28,293 bases of DNA from a virus. The DNA lies in IMG/VR virus record IMGVR_UViG_3300028840_001065, positions 1 through 28,293 of that record; one strand, written 5' to 3'. The notes under the pieces were generated by a model. That model was not told the origin of the DNA. It ran no database searches and saw nothing but the letters and a program-made list of their open reading frames with translations. The position numbers and the translations under genes were made by a program. The number at the start of each line of letters is the position of its first letter. The stretch's first letter is position 1. This document shows positions 6,243 to 14,589 of the stretch, one piece after another.

Positions 6243-8043
6243 TGGTCACGGTTTCCGAAAGATTATTGACCGACCCATTGATCGCGACGCGAGAAACCGG
6301 ATAGTTCACGCCGTTGATTCGTAACACGTCGCCAGGGTTGACCGATAAAACATGATGCAGACGAATGACCGTCGTTCCGTCCAAATCGGCGCGCATGTAG
6401 GACAAGTCGCCGCGATCGACCGACCAAACCTTCACCGACGGTTCCGGCGTCCCCTGCGCCTTCAGAATCACGCCGTAATCGGAGCCGGCGCCCTGTCCGC
6501 AGTAAACCGTTGCGCTTTGGATCGTCGCGTCGTTCGACATTTTTTCCGACGACTGGAACCCGTGAAACAGTCGCGCCCGCGAAATCACAAGTTCGGACCC
6601 GACTTCCGCGACCAGTGCCGCCAGTTGTGACACGTCCGGAACCGTGACCGAAATCGTTTCGATCCCTTCGCTTTTTTGAATTGAGATCGACCCGGCGTCC
6701 AGGTCGGCGCCGCCGATCGATGCGACCAACCCGAACGCGTCCGGTCGCCTGGACGACCGCGGCAATTCGTAACCGATCGAAAACGCGGAATAATCCGGCT
6801 TGAAAACAATCGTTCCGGTGGCGGTTGCCATTGGCGCCGTCGCCGTAATTGTTAAAACCGCGTCCCATTTGCCAATCGTTCCGGTGGCGGTTGCCATTGG
6901 CGCGGTCGCGGTAATTGCGATCGTCGCGCTTGCGCCGCCCGGAGGTTCGAACTCATGCCACCAGGCGTCATTCGTTCCATAAACATAATGCGCGACCAAA
7001 CCACTTCCGTCGACGTCGTCCATTCCGAACGAATCGTTCCAGTATGTTGTACCCCAATCGTTCGGATAATCGATCGTGTCGGTGTTCCACCCGCCAGCGT
7101 CTGAGTACGCTATAGATAGCGTCAGTGCGTTGTAGTCCTGCTCTAAAAAGCAAACCATATAATGGTTTGTCCAATCGTAAATAAACGGGTTAGAATCCGC
7201 GTTCGAGCTTCGACCCCCCCCTGTTGCTGTATATCCGTGATTTGTGAATCCGGTCGATGTTATTGAGATTTCATAGATTCGATGCTGAGTCGTTAAATAA
7301 TGCGCCGAATACCATAGCGTCGTATCAGAACGCGTCCAGGTATCGATTACCGGATAGACTGAATGCAGTCCGACTCCCGAGCCAAAATTAAACGTGTATC
7401 TTGTAGTCCCTAGCGCGACGGCGTTTACCATGTAAATCCATGTCGAGCTTCTGTATATCAACCAGTTCCCGTCAATGATCCCCGCGGTGAATGAATCCGG
7501 CGACGGATTCGCCGTCAAGTCTGTTGATACGTCATAATTTGACGACCATGATGTCCCTTGATTTGTCGACACGATATAGCTTACATCATAGACGGTGCTG
7601 CCCATCGACCGCCGGGAATGCGTGAATATTAAATACCAATTGTCGGAAGCGTCCGCGCCGAAACAACCCCTGTATTGAGATTCTGATGCGGTATGAACGG
7701 CGGACGGTGTCAACGCCCAAGTTTCCGTCGAGGTGTCGAATAACGCTAAAACAAGGTCTGCCCCGTCGACGAATTGCAAAATTAAATAACCGGACACGCG
7801 GTCGTAAGCGACTGACTCCGATCCCGCCGAAGTTGTTACGGTGTAATTTTGCGTGTAATCAACAGTTCCAAACCCGTCGCATGGGTTGGTGATTGACGTG
7901 ATTTTGTTAACGTTCCATGTTGCCGTTGTTCCAGACGTCGTGACGTAGCAGTCGAATATTTTGTTATTACGCGTAACGATTGCGCGCGAGTCTAGGTCAC
8001 CAGGGGTTTTTGTGCTGTCGCCGTCAACGTAACAGGATGTCAT
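6232..8043 (-). CDS. Tail-tip protein: beta-propeller-like N-terminus plus hub-like C-terminus
   Basis: 603 residues. The first about 365 residues look like a beta-propeller of the BNR/sialidase type: short repeated strands, with an Asp-box-like STNQGTSW at about 159-166. Then comes a 22-residue tandem repeat (ITATAPMATATGTI twice, about 380-412). From about residue 415 a separate domain begins (FSIGYELPRSS, SISIQKSEGIETISVTVPD, LSYMRADLDGTTVIRLHH, VNPGDVLRINGV). It resembles phage tail hub domains and also the 202-residue protein two genes upstream. The propeller may bind a host glycan while the C-terminus docks to the tail. The function is inferred from architecture and position. Confidence 0.65.
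   Translation of the reverse strand: MTSCYVDGDSTKTPGDLDSRAIVTRNNKIFDCYVTTSGTTATWNVNKITSITNPCDGFGTVDYTQNYTVTTSAGSESVAYDRVSGYLILQFVDGADLVLALFDTSTETWALTPSAVHTASESQYRGCFGADASDNWYLIFTHSRRSMGSTVYDVSYIVSTNQGTSWSSNYDVSTDLTANPSPDSFTAGIIDGNWLIYRSSTWIYMVNAVALGTTRYTFNFGSGVGLHSVYPVIDTWTRSDTTLWYSAHYLTTQHRIYEISITSTGFTNHGYTATGGGRSSNADSNPFIYDWTNHYMVCFLEQDYNALTLSIAYSDAGGWNTDTIDYPNDWGTTYWNDSFGMDDVDGSGLVAHYVYGTNDAWWHEFEPPGGASATIAITATAPMATATGTIGKWDAVLTITATAPMATATGTIVFKPDYSAFSIGYELPRSSRRPDAFGLVASIGGADLDAGSISIQKSEGIETISVTVPDVSQLAALVAEVGSELVISRARLFHGFQSSEKMSNDATIQSATVYCGQGAGSDYGVILKAQGTPEPSVKVWSVDRGDLSYMRADLDGTTVIRLHHVLSVNPGDVLRINGVNYPVSRVAINGSVNNLSETVTSVK
6807..6903. repeat. Direct repeat, 31 bp exact, period 66 bp
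   Basis: Bases 6807-6837 recur exactly at 6873-6903, with partial similarity beyond. This encodes two copies of a 22-residue unit (ITATAPMATATGTI plus linker) between the propeller-like and hub-like domains. The period is a multiple of three, so unit gain or loss keeps the frame and would only change linker length. Confidence 0.85.
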
Positions 8044-8045
8044 GT

Positions 8046-8447
8046 TTAACTAGCCGGTTGCGTCCAAGTGTACGAAGTCAGTTGTAACGCGTCGTCGACC
8101 GCGATCGTCGCGTTCGAAATGATCGCTTCGCCGCCGCCGCCGGATTCGGAAACCGCCACGTCGTTGACGACCGTCGTCCCGTCCGTCTTCAAAAATCGCC
8201 CCCACCCCGCCGTCCCCGCCGCGACCGCCGTTCCATTGACGGCGGCGGAAAGAGAACAGGCGCCGGACGCGGCGGCGGACATCGCGTCGGCGGGAAGCGT
8301 GAACGTGACTAGAAGCGTCCCGGTCGCGGTATCGTCCGCGCTTGTCGGTTGCGTTCCGGTGTACACTTTGAACGATCCGGAATTAAGCGAGTCGCCGTAT
8401 GCGTCCGCCAGCGTGTTTCGTTGCGCCGTCGATAGTCGGTTTGCCAT
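8046..8447 (-). CDS. Tail-associated structural protein, 133 aa
   Basis: The N-terminus MANRLSTAQRNTLADAYGD is followed by GSFKVYTGTQPTSADDTATG and then an Ala/Val-rich beta domain ending QLTSYTWTQPAS. This pattern (LST..RN...D, small numeric 'YTG.QP..ADD' motif, final 'itsWt') is a recurrent family of phage proteins encoded near tail-tip genes, of unknown exact role. It starts in a TAATG overlap with the previous gene and is followed by the propeller gene after two bases. Confidence 0.65.
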   Translation of the reverse strand: MANRLSTAQRNTLADAYGDSLNSGSFKVYTGTQPTSADDTATGTLLVTFTLPADAMSAAASGACSLSAAVNGTAVAAGTAGWGRFLKTDGTTVVNDVAVSESGGGGEAIISNATIAVDDALQLTSYTWTQPAS

Positions 8448-9055
8448 TAGGTCGGGTCCGGTTCGGTGATAATTTGCGTCGCCTGGGTTTCGTTTGCGTT
8501 GATCGAAACCGATTCGATCGAAACCGTTTCCGTGTCAATAAGCACGGAGTCGTCGGGATAAACCATATAAGACAACGGAATCGACCATTCGCGCCCGCCG
8601 CCGCTATTTTTGCGCTCGAAAAACACGTCGGCGATCGTGTTCGTTTTTGCCGCCGCGTTTGTGAACGTCGTCGAGCCAGTTAGCGTAATCGAAGAATTTT
8701 CGGCGCCGCGGGAATAATTCAGGTCGTTCAAATCGAACGTCGCGACGTCCGCGTCCGGCCCCGCGGTTCCGCCTTCATAAATCCACGCCTTTCGGATGAC
8801 TAGGTCGCCATTCGGCCGCGCGTCGATTGCCGAAATGATTTCCGACGCCCACGGCAAATAGACGGTTGCGGTCGAGTCACGCGACGAATGCAGCAAAAGC
8901 GCCAACCCATAAACAGGCAACGCGTAATCGGTTGTCGAGTCCGCGGACCCGGTCAGTTCCGCCGAATAGCGAACCGCCCACGGTTGCGGAACGGTTGCGC
9001 CGCCGCCGTTGACTTGCAGATGATAGCCAACCGTAAGCGCGGAAAAATCAGACAT
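8447..9055 (-). CDS. Tail-tip hub-like protein, 202 aa
   Basis: Starts MSDFSALTVGYHLQVNGG. Its order of motifs parallels the C-terminal part of the 603-residue protein downstream: a strand-rich core (GLALLLHSSRDSTATVYLPW), then LVIRKAWIYEGG, a GAENSSITLTGSTTF segment, FFERKNSGGGREWSIPLSY, YPDDSVLIDTETV and an INANETQATQI end. I take the two as paralogous tail hub or distal tail subunits. The 5' end overlaps the upstream gene by eight bases (ATGTCTGA). Confident as a virion gene, tentative as a hub. Confidence 0.6.
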   Translation of the reverse strand: MSDFSALTVGYHLQVNGGGATVPQPWAVRYSAELTGSADSTTDYALPVYGLALLLHSSRDSTATVYLPWASEIISAIDARPNGDLVIRKAWIYEGGTAGPDADVATFDLNDLNYSRGAENSSITLTGSTTFTNAAAKTNTIADVFFERKNSGGGREWSIPLSYMVYPDDSVLIDTETVSIESVSINANETQATQIITEPDPT

Positions 9056-9824
9056 AAACCTTTAGCCGGATATGCGACGCGTTCGATAGTTGCTGTTCCG
9101 TGACATACGTCGGGACGACGCGTTTCAGCCATAACCCGATCGATTGCCCCGCGGTTAACGAAACGGACAACGCGGTCGCTTCGGTCGGTTGAACCCAGGT
9201 CAACGATCCAGACGGTTCGGTTAGTTCGTTCGCGATCGTGGTCGCCGTCCCGCCCGCGCCCGCCGCGTCGAATGCCATAAAGACAGAGTCTTGACCGATC
9301 GAACCGGACGTCGACCGAAACCAAACGTCAACCGAGTAAGTTTGCGTCCCGTCCGTGTTCTTCAGGTACAAACAACGGTAATTTGTTGACCCGGCTTCCG
9401 CTTCGCCAGGGGGGATATTGTCGAACAGGTTTTCAATCGGGTTCTTAATGCTAACTTGATCGGTGTAATCCTGCGTCGGCAAACTTGCCGCGACGACGGT
9501 TACGGATAGAACCGCCGCGTTTCCGAATGACGGTAAGTAATACGTCCCGTCAGAACTAACGTCGACCGGCGTCCCGCCGCCGTTGCCCGGTTCAAACCAG
9601 ACCATTTCTTTCGTCGGCGTCGCGGAGTAATCATAAACGACCGAACCGACCCCCTCTAGGTTGCCGCGTCCATGATTAACAGTTAGCCCGGAAATATTGG
9701 TCGTCTGCCGGGTCGCGGTTTGATGCGAAATCGCCGTCGACGAAATCACGCCGCCCAGGGACGCGTCAGGGTCCGTGTTCGATGCCCCGCCGGAAAGGTA
9801 CGCGACGACGTCTTCGCCCGCCAT
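9048..9824 (-). CDS. Tail structural protein, 258 aa
   Basis: Acidic and beta-rich. A central stretch VSIKNPIENLFDNIPPGEAE followed by GSTNYRCLYLKNTDGTQTY recalls phage and tailocin structural proteins with the pattern 'NLFD...G...YRc.YvkN', whose exact role is not known to me. It ends with WLKRVVPTYVTEQQLSNAS and a short beta end. The start (ATG 9824) overlaps the stop of the previous gene by one base. Probably part of the tail tip. Confidence 0.6.
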   Translation of the reverse strand: MAGEDVVAYLSGGASNTDPDASLGGVISSTAISHQTATRQTTNISGLTVNHGRGNLEGVGSVVYDYSATPTKEMVWFEPGNGGGTPVDVSSDGTYYLPSFGNAAVLSVTVVAASLPTQDYTDQVSIKNPIENLFDNIPPGEAEAGSTNYRCLYLKNTDGTQTYSVDVWFRSTSGSIGQDSVFMAFDAAGAGGTATTIANELTEPSGSLTWVQPTEATALSVSLTAGQSIGLWLKRVVPTYVTEQQLSNASHIRLKVYV

Positions 9825-10174
9825 TATGCCGCCCCGGTCAAATAAACGTTTGCCGTTAAGACGCTTCCGGTGACGTATTTTTGTTTGATTACGCCCAGAT
9901 ATGCGCCGTCCGGCGTGACAACGGTCAGTTCAGAATAATTTTTAATCAAATAGTCCAGCGTTTCCAGAACGTCCGCGGGCGCCGGGTCGACCTTGATTCG
10001 CAACGTTCGGTCGCCGGGTGAATAGCCAGAGTCGTTCAGATAAACGCCGCCGGATAACAGTCGGGTTCGCTGGACCCGGCGTTCGATGTTTTCAATATCG
10101 GACGTCGCGACGTCACAATCAAACACGATCGCCCCGGACGGATCGAATGTTTTAGTGCCTAACGCAATTTTCAT
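9824..10174 (-). CDS. Tail protein after the tape measure, 116 aa
   Basis: Starts MKIALGTKTFDPSGAIVFDC. It includes IENIERRVQRTRLLSGGVYL, with LNDSGYSPGDRTLRIKVDP and a helix (DVLETLDYLIKNYSE). It is the first gene after the tape measure, the position of the distal tail protein or lambda gpM, and its strand-helix-strand layout would fit a small distal tail ring subunit. I cannot name the family. Five of its six Lys codons are AAA, unlike the head genes. Confidence 0.6.
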   Translation of the reverse strand: MKIALGTKTFDPSGAIVFDCDVATSDIENIERRVQRTRLLSGGVYLNDSGYSPGDRTLRIKVDPAPADVLETLDYLIKNYSELTVVTPDGAYLGVIKQKYVTGSVLTANVYLTGAA

Positions 10175-10186
10175 TTGTCGCCCCGT

Positions 10187-12880
10187 CTAGGCTATTTGAA
10201 CCGATTTCAATCCAAGCAAGAATTCGGCAGGAGAACCCGACATTTCGAGTTGAATCCGATTCAAAATCTTATACATGAACTGTTTCAAGTCTTCGTCCAG
10301 TCCGTCGGCGGAAATCTTGATTGTCCCGTCCGTGTCTTTCATCTGCGAAATGGTCGCGTCGATCATGGCAATCTGTTTGTTAATTAGTTTTTCTTGGAGG
10401 TCAAGTTGTTGCTCTATCCAGTCTTCAAATTGCCATTTGTCCGAAAACGCATCCAGGTCGGCCCATGTTTCGAACATCGACGCGAGCAATTCATTTTGAG
10501 ATTGGATCGAAACCCCGATCGATTCAAACGCGGCAACGGTTTTTTTCGCGTCCGCTTCGACTTGCGCGACGTTGATCGCGACGCTTGCTTCTATGTTGGC
10601 GATTCGTTCGTCGGACGCGAGTTCCAACGCCTTTTGGCGGAATTCGTCTAATTCTTGCTTTGCCTTGTCCGTCGAGTCTTTTGTGGTTTCGATATTTTTC
10701 GAAATAGCCGAAAACGTGCCGTCTAACTTGACCAGATTTCCGTCGGCGTCCCTGACTTCCGTAGAAAATCCGTTCGTCGCGTTTTCGATTTTCGTTAACT
10801 TTTCCGCCAGTTCGTCGGCGTTTTTATATGCCGCTAAATAGCCGTCAGCGGTTTTCTTGACGATTAGCCCCTGTTTTTCCAACGCGATCCGAACCGCTTC
10901 GGCTTCGTCGGCTAACTGTTCTTCGCTTCGTGCGAATTCGTCCGTCCGATCGATGTTCCCCGCCAGGACGGATAAAAGCGATTCTTTCGTCGCGCGGAGT
11001 CCTTTTAGCGTCGCGTCATATTCAAGAAACCGCTGTTCCTGGTCGGCAAGCGCGAATTCTAAATCCCGATACCCATCCTCTAACCCCGTGACCCCGTTCC
11101 AAAGGTCGACGATCGTGTCGGCGACCTTGTCGTTTAGCCCCGTCCATTCCCCAAGCGCGTAAACCAAACCGATCACGGCGCCAGCCAAACCAAGCGGCCC
11201 GATAACCTTGACCAGTCCCGCGGCGCCGCCCATCGTCGTAAACAGCGACGTTATGCCCGACCCAAGCGCGACGATCTGTTTCAGCGCGCCGCCCAAACCG
11301 ATAAACGCCAACCCTAACGAAGACAGGGACGGCAAGATTACGTCGAGAACCTTCGACCACCCGAGGAACGACCCGACCGCCCGCTGAACTTCCGGGTCCA
11401 AGTCGGCAAACGCGCCGATCGCCGTTCCGATCACGTCCAACAACGGACCGAACGCGGTCACGATCGACCCCGTCGTTTCCAATAGCCCGCCAGTGACGTC
11501 AATCAACCCCTGAAACGCCGCGCGCAAACCGTCAGGCGTCGTTAAGTCGATGCCGTCAAACAAGCCACCGAACGCATCCTTGAGCGAATACAGCCCGTCG
11601 ATGATGGGTTGCCAGTCCAGCCCCTCGAACGCCGCCGGAATGTTCTTCGCGATCGCTTGCAGATCCGCCTCGAACTCCAGAAACAACGGCTCCAGCGCCG
11701 AAAAAAAATCATCGAACGCGCCGGACCGCGCCGCGTCTTCAATGGCGCGGTTGATATCGGTGAAGGCGTTAACGATGCCGGTCGTCTCCGGGAGGAACTG
11801 CTCGCCGATGGCCGCGGCCGCATCGACAAACGATGCCTTGAGTGCGTTGATGGACTCCTCCGCCGCCGCCATGCGTAGCGCAGCCTCCTGGACGGCGGAA
11901 CCGGCTGCGCTCGAGGCGGACGCGACGATACGGTTGACGTCGGCGAACCCTTCCAGCACCGCAGAAAATTTCGACGTCTGGTTGATTCCGGCGATTTCGG
12001 CAGAATAGAACGCCTTTTGCTCGTCGGTCAGCGTCGGCCAGATTTCGGCGAGCTTGAGGAGGACGGCTTCGGCGGAGCGGAATTCATCCGCACTCGCTTC
12101 AGTTACGACGCCGAGGTCGATCAGGGACTGGACGACAGGCGCGGTATCCGTGCCAAGTCGCGCGAGGATGGTCTTGAGGGCATTGCCCGCTTCGGCGCCG
12201 GCGAAACCGCGCTCGATCAGGACAGCCAGCAGCGCGTTCATCTGCTCGAAAGACAGGCCCGCCAGGGAAGCGGCAGGCGCGAGGACGGTGAACCCTTCCG
12301 CAAGCGCCGCGATATTCGCGCCCGCGACGGATTCGGTTTTGTTGAGGACGTCGAGATAGTAGGCGGCGTCTTGCGCAGTACCGCCCAGAGAGTTGATGGT
12401 CGCGACGAAGAACTGCGCCGCGGACTCGGCGTCGAGTGTCGACACCTTCGTGGCAATCAGCGCCTGCTCGGCGAGCGTGATGGAGTCCTGGATGGAAAAG
12501 CCGGCCTGGACGAAGATCCCAGCGGCGTCGACCGCAGCCGCCGTCGTCACGCCCCATTCCCGCGCAATGGATCTCAGGTCGTCCTCTAGCGGTGCCAGTT
12601 CTTCGCGCGTCTGGCCCGTGACCTTGGACAGGTCGATCCATGCCGACTCGAGCTCGATCGCCTTCGAGGCCGCATACACCAGGCCACCGGCGGCGACCGC
12701 GGCCAGTACCGCCTCGAACTTGAGCAGCGCATCGGTTGCAGATGCAAGCGGTCCGGTGACGCGCGTCAGGTTGGTCTCGAACCGATCCAGTTCGCCACCG
12801 ATCGAACGCAGCGTTGCAGACGCCTGGTCAGTCGCCCCGAAGATAATCTCGACGGTTTTTGAAACGTCAGCAGTCGCCAT
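10187..12880 (-). CDS. Tail tape measure protein (TP901-like)
   Basis: 897 residues. The N-terminal part has the hallmark of this family: FGATDQASATLRSIGGELDR, then the helical LESAWIDLSKVTGQTREEL, SIAREWGVTTAAAVDAAGIF, and the AALAEGFTVLAPAASLAGLS, LIERGFAGAEAGNALKTILA stretch (about 185-240). Hydrophobic segments at about 51-70 and 510-578 could enter the host membrane during DNA ejection. The C-terminus is coiled coil. Known role: sets tail length and fills the tail tube. Codon use changes inside the gene at around residue 380-430, suggesting recombination. It starts just after the GT stop, with AAGGA as ribosome binding site. Confidence 0.9.
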   Translation of the reverse strand: MATADVSKTVEIIFGATDQASATLRSIGGELDRFETNLTRVTGPLASATDALLKFEAVLAAVAAGGLVYAASKAIELESAWIDLSKVTGQTREELAPLEDDLRSIAREWGVTTAAAVDAAGIFVQAGFSIQDSITLAEQALIATKVSTLDAESAAQFFVATINSLGGTAQDAAYYLDVLNKTESVAGANIAALAEGFTVLAPAASLAGLSFEQMNALLAVLIERGFAGAEAGNALKTILARLGTDTAPVVQSLIDLGVVTEASADEFRSAEAVLLKLAEIWPTLTDEQKAFYSAEIAGINQTSKFSAVLEGFADVNRIVASASSAAGSAVQEAALRMAAAEESINALKASFVDAAAAIGEQFLPETTGIVNAFTDINRAIEDAARSGAFDDFFSALEPLFLEFEADLQAIAKNIPAAFEGLDWQPIIDGLYSLKDAFGGLFDGIDLTTPDGLRAAFQGLIDVTGGLLETTGSIVTAFGPLLDVIGTAIGAFADLDPEVQRAVGSFLGWSKVLDVILPSLSSLGLAFIGLGGALKQIVALGSGITSLFTTMGGAAGLVKVIGPLGLAGAVIGLVYALGEWTGLNDKVADTIVDLWNGVTGLEDGYRDLEFALADQEQRFLEYDATLKGLRATKESLLSVLAGNIDRTDEFARSEEQLADEAEAVRIALEKQGLIVKKTADGYLAAYKNADELAEKLTKIENATNGFSTEVRDADGNLVKLDGTFSAISKNIETTKDSTDKAKQELDEFRQKALELASDERIANIEASVAINVAQVEADAKKTVAAFESIGVSIQSQNELLASMFETWADLDAFSDKWQFEDWIEQQLDLQEKLINKQIAMIDATISQMKDTDGTIKISADGLDEDLKQFMYKILNRIQLEMSGSPAEFLLGLKSVQIA

Positions 12881-12882
12881 GT

Positions 12883-13520
12883 TTATCCTTGCGCCCGACG
12901 CGCATTGAACTCTTCGTTGCGCTCTTTATAAAACCGCGACCACAGCTCGATCTCCGTCACCGTCAGAAACGGGTCCGGGAACAGGTCTGGAACTGTCTCG
13001 AACAAGAAACGATTCCGGCGCTCTGCCATAGACAGCGCAGCCTGGACGCGCGGGTCTTGCCACAGACTCAGGATTTTTTTTTAATGTCAGACCCGAGTCC
13101 TGTGAGCTCGGTGATGGTGTTGGTCAGGTGGTAGAACTCCACTGGCCGATGCTTGGCCAGCTTGACCGCCACGTCGAGCGAGATCACGGGATCGACCGAC
13201 CCGAGCACCAGCATCTCCAGCCGCTTCGCGATTTCCGCCTCGACGTCATCAGTGTATCCGAGCGACCGCTGGATCTCGAGAATCTTCTCCGACTTGGTGC
13301 CGGCGGACAGCGCCTCGATGATGGCGCCGGCGTTGGCGCGCGACTCCGCCGCCTTGTGCGTTTTGGCGAGCTCGTTGCCGGTGAGCCCCCGCACCACCCA
13401 CTCCGCGGCGACCTCGCCGTTCTCGCCCGGCTCGAAGAATGCCTCGAGCGCGGGAAGAGAAACGCCCCGCTTCCGGGGCGTCCATTCTGCTGCATTGAAT
13501 CGATCAATATTGAACGACAC
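12883..13520 (-). CDS. Tail assembly chaperone GT fusion by -1 frameshift
   Basis: If ribosomes slip back one base on the A9 run (13082-13074), reading continues past the TGA of the shorter protein. It enters a frame encoding ILSLWQDPRVQAALSMAERR and, further on, LFPDPFLTVTEIELWSRFYK to TAA at 12883. This frame has no start codon of its own near the slip, has good codon quality and exactly fills the gap to the tape measure gene. The fusion would be 212 residues (149 + 63). Known role in lambda: GT binds the tape measure and recruits tail tube subunits. The extension was found by reading the -1 frame; the shift itself is inferred. Confidence 0.8.
13068..13520 (-). CDS. Tail assembly chaperone, short form (G-like)
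   Basis: 150 residues from GTG 13520, with AAGGAGG four bases upstream. It is helical (GLTGNELAKTHKAAESRANA, VEAEIAKRLEMLVLGSVDP) and ends HLTNTITELTGLGSDIKKKS just after the slippery A9. It lies between the tail tube and the tape measure, where lambda-type phages encode G and GT. The length is close to lambda G (140). Known role: chaperone coating the tape measure before tube assembly, absent from the mature virion. Confidence 0.85.
   Translation of the reverse strand: MSFNIDRFNAAEWTPRKRGVSLPALEAFFEPGENGEVAAEWVVRGLTGNELAKTHKAAESRANAGAIIEALSAGTKSEKILEIQRSLGYTDDVEAEIAKRLEMLVLGSVDPVISLDVAVKLAKHRPVEFYHLTNTITELTGLGSDIKKKS
13074..13082 (-). promoter_or_regulatory. Slippery sequence for programmed -1 frameshift (A9)
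   Basis: Nine consecutive A on the mRNA strand are read as AAA AAA AAA TCC TGA in the zero frame. This contains the A AAA AAA heptamer, the most efficient bacterial -1 site. The zero-frame stop comes two codons later. A possible upstream stimulator (AGGA within ACAGGACT) lies about 20 bases before. A9 also invites transcriptional slippage, which would give the same fusion. Confidence 0.75.
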
Positions 13521-13535
13521 GCGACCTCCTTATTA

Positions 13536-14525
13536 TCAGCCGGAGAACTCTACCCCGTCAGACTCTGCCGAGATGGTGCAAGCAGACTGGATGGAATCCC
13601 CGGCCGGGAACGTGCGCGCGATGCCGAGCTTGCCCTGGTCTACACGGTACGGCGAGTCGTACCGGTCCGGGTAGAAGCGGAAAAACAGCGTCTCGTTCTT
13701 CAGCGTCACCAGACCGTCGGTGATGCCGTCCTGCAGCCTGGCCGTAAACGATCCCTGGCCGAGCGAGGAGGAAGTCGACCCGAGCGTGGAACCGTAGACC
13801 TGCGTCGAACTGACCGAGTGCGAAGTCTCCGGCGGCACGAAATCGGACGCCAGCGCCACCTCGGCAAAGATCGGCGCCGAGTAGCTGGCGTGGACGGCCT
13901 TCGCCACGTCGCCGGTGTGGATCTGCGGCAGCGCGGAGTAAAAGGTCACCGTGCCGCCGATGTAGTTGACATCGTAGAGCGGATAATCCGCGCGCTCGGT
14001 ATGCGTGCCGACCACTTGGAAGATCTCCGCCGAGGTGATCGGCGCGGCGGTATCCGAGGTCACCCGTACCTGGCCGATCTCCACCGAGTCGGTCGGAATG
14101 TAGGGGGGGCCACCGGCGGCACCTCGCGTCTCGGAAAATGCGGTCGTCGCGCCATCGGTGCCGGCTACGGCCGCGATCGCGCCGGCGGACGATACGGTGA
14201 TACTGATCACCTTGGACACTGCGGTGGCGGGACGGGTGATGGATACGTCGGTATCGGCGGCCACGCTGTCGCCGGCGACGCCGTTAAGGTTGAGCGTCAG
14301 CGCGGACACGTCGACGACATCGTTAGAACCGGACACGGCCGGGATGATCACGCCACCGGTCAGCAGTCCGTTCGGCAGTACGCTGGGAGAGTAGCCGGAC
14401 CGCCGCGACCACAGCGACGCGCTGGAGTTGAACGTGGTGTTGTCGCCGCTGTCGGTCAGCGCGCCCATCGCATAGGACTGTTGGCCGGCCTCGTATTCAA
14501 GTTTCGCATTTTCAGCAGTTGGCAT
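13536..14525 (-). CDS. Major tail tube protein
   Basis: 329 residues, mostly beta strands, beginning MPTAENAKLEYEAGQQSYAM. The central part has Ig-like features (VSKVISITVSSAGAIAAVAG, rich in Ala/Val/Thr) that may be an inserted decoration domain. The C-terminal part (SFTARLQDGITDGLVTLKNE, FFRFYPDRYDSPYRVDQGKL) recalls tail tube subunits. The gene lies immediately before the G/GT chaperones and has a strong intrinsic-terminator-like hairpin just upstream of its ribosome binding site. It is longer than lambda gpV (246), consistent with an extra domain. Confidence 0.75.
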   Translation of the reverse strand: MPTAENAKLEYEAGQQSYAMGALTDSGDNTTFNSSASLWSRRSGYSPSVLPNGLLTGGVIIPAVSGSNDVVDVSALTLNLNGVAGDSVAADTDVSITRPATAVSKVISITVSSAGAIAAVAGTDGATTAFSETRGAAGGPPYIPTDSVEIGQVRVTSDTAAPITSAEIFQVVGTHTERADYPLYDVNYIGGTVTFYSALPQIHTGDVAKAVHASYSAPIFAEVALASDFVPPETSHSVSSTQVYGSTLGSTSSSLGQGSFTARLQDGITDGLVTLKNETLFFRFYPDRYDSPYRVDQGKLGIARTFPAGDSIQSACTISAESDGVEFSG

Positions 14526-14556
14526 GGTGGCTCCCCTTCATTTGCTAGGGTTCAAG

Positions 14557-14578
14557 AAAAAACCCCGCTGGCGGGGTT
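14557..14578 (-). terminator. Intrinsic-terminator-like hairpin upstream of the tail tube gene
   Basis: On the minus strand AACCCCGC-CA-GCGGGGTT is followed at once by T-rich sequence (TTTTCTT). It is a textbook intrinsic terminator, located within the late operon between the tail terminator gene (ends 14590) and the tail tube gene (starts 14525). Too little space follows for a full promoter before the tube gene. Late transcription must pass it by antitermination or partial read-through, or it serves as an RNA-stabilising 3' end. Confidence 0.75.
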
Positions 14579-14589
14579 GATGTTCTGGC

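Noticed and set aside
6807-6903. CRISPR or diversity-generating repeat
   Set aside because: Only two copies, within a coding frame with a period of 66 bases, no spacers, and no reverse transcriptase gene in the window.
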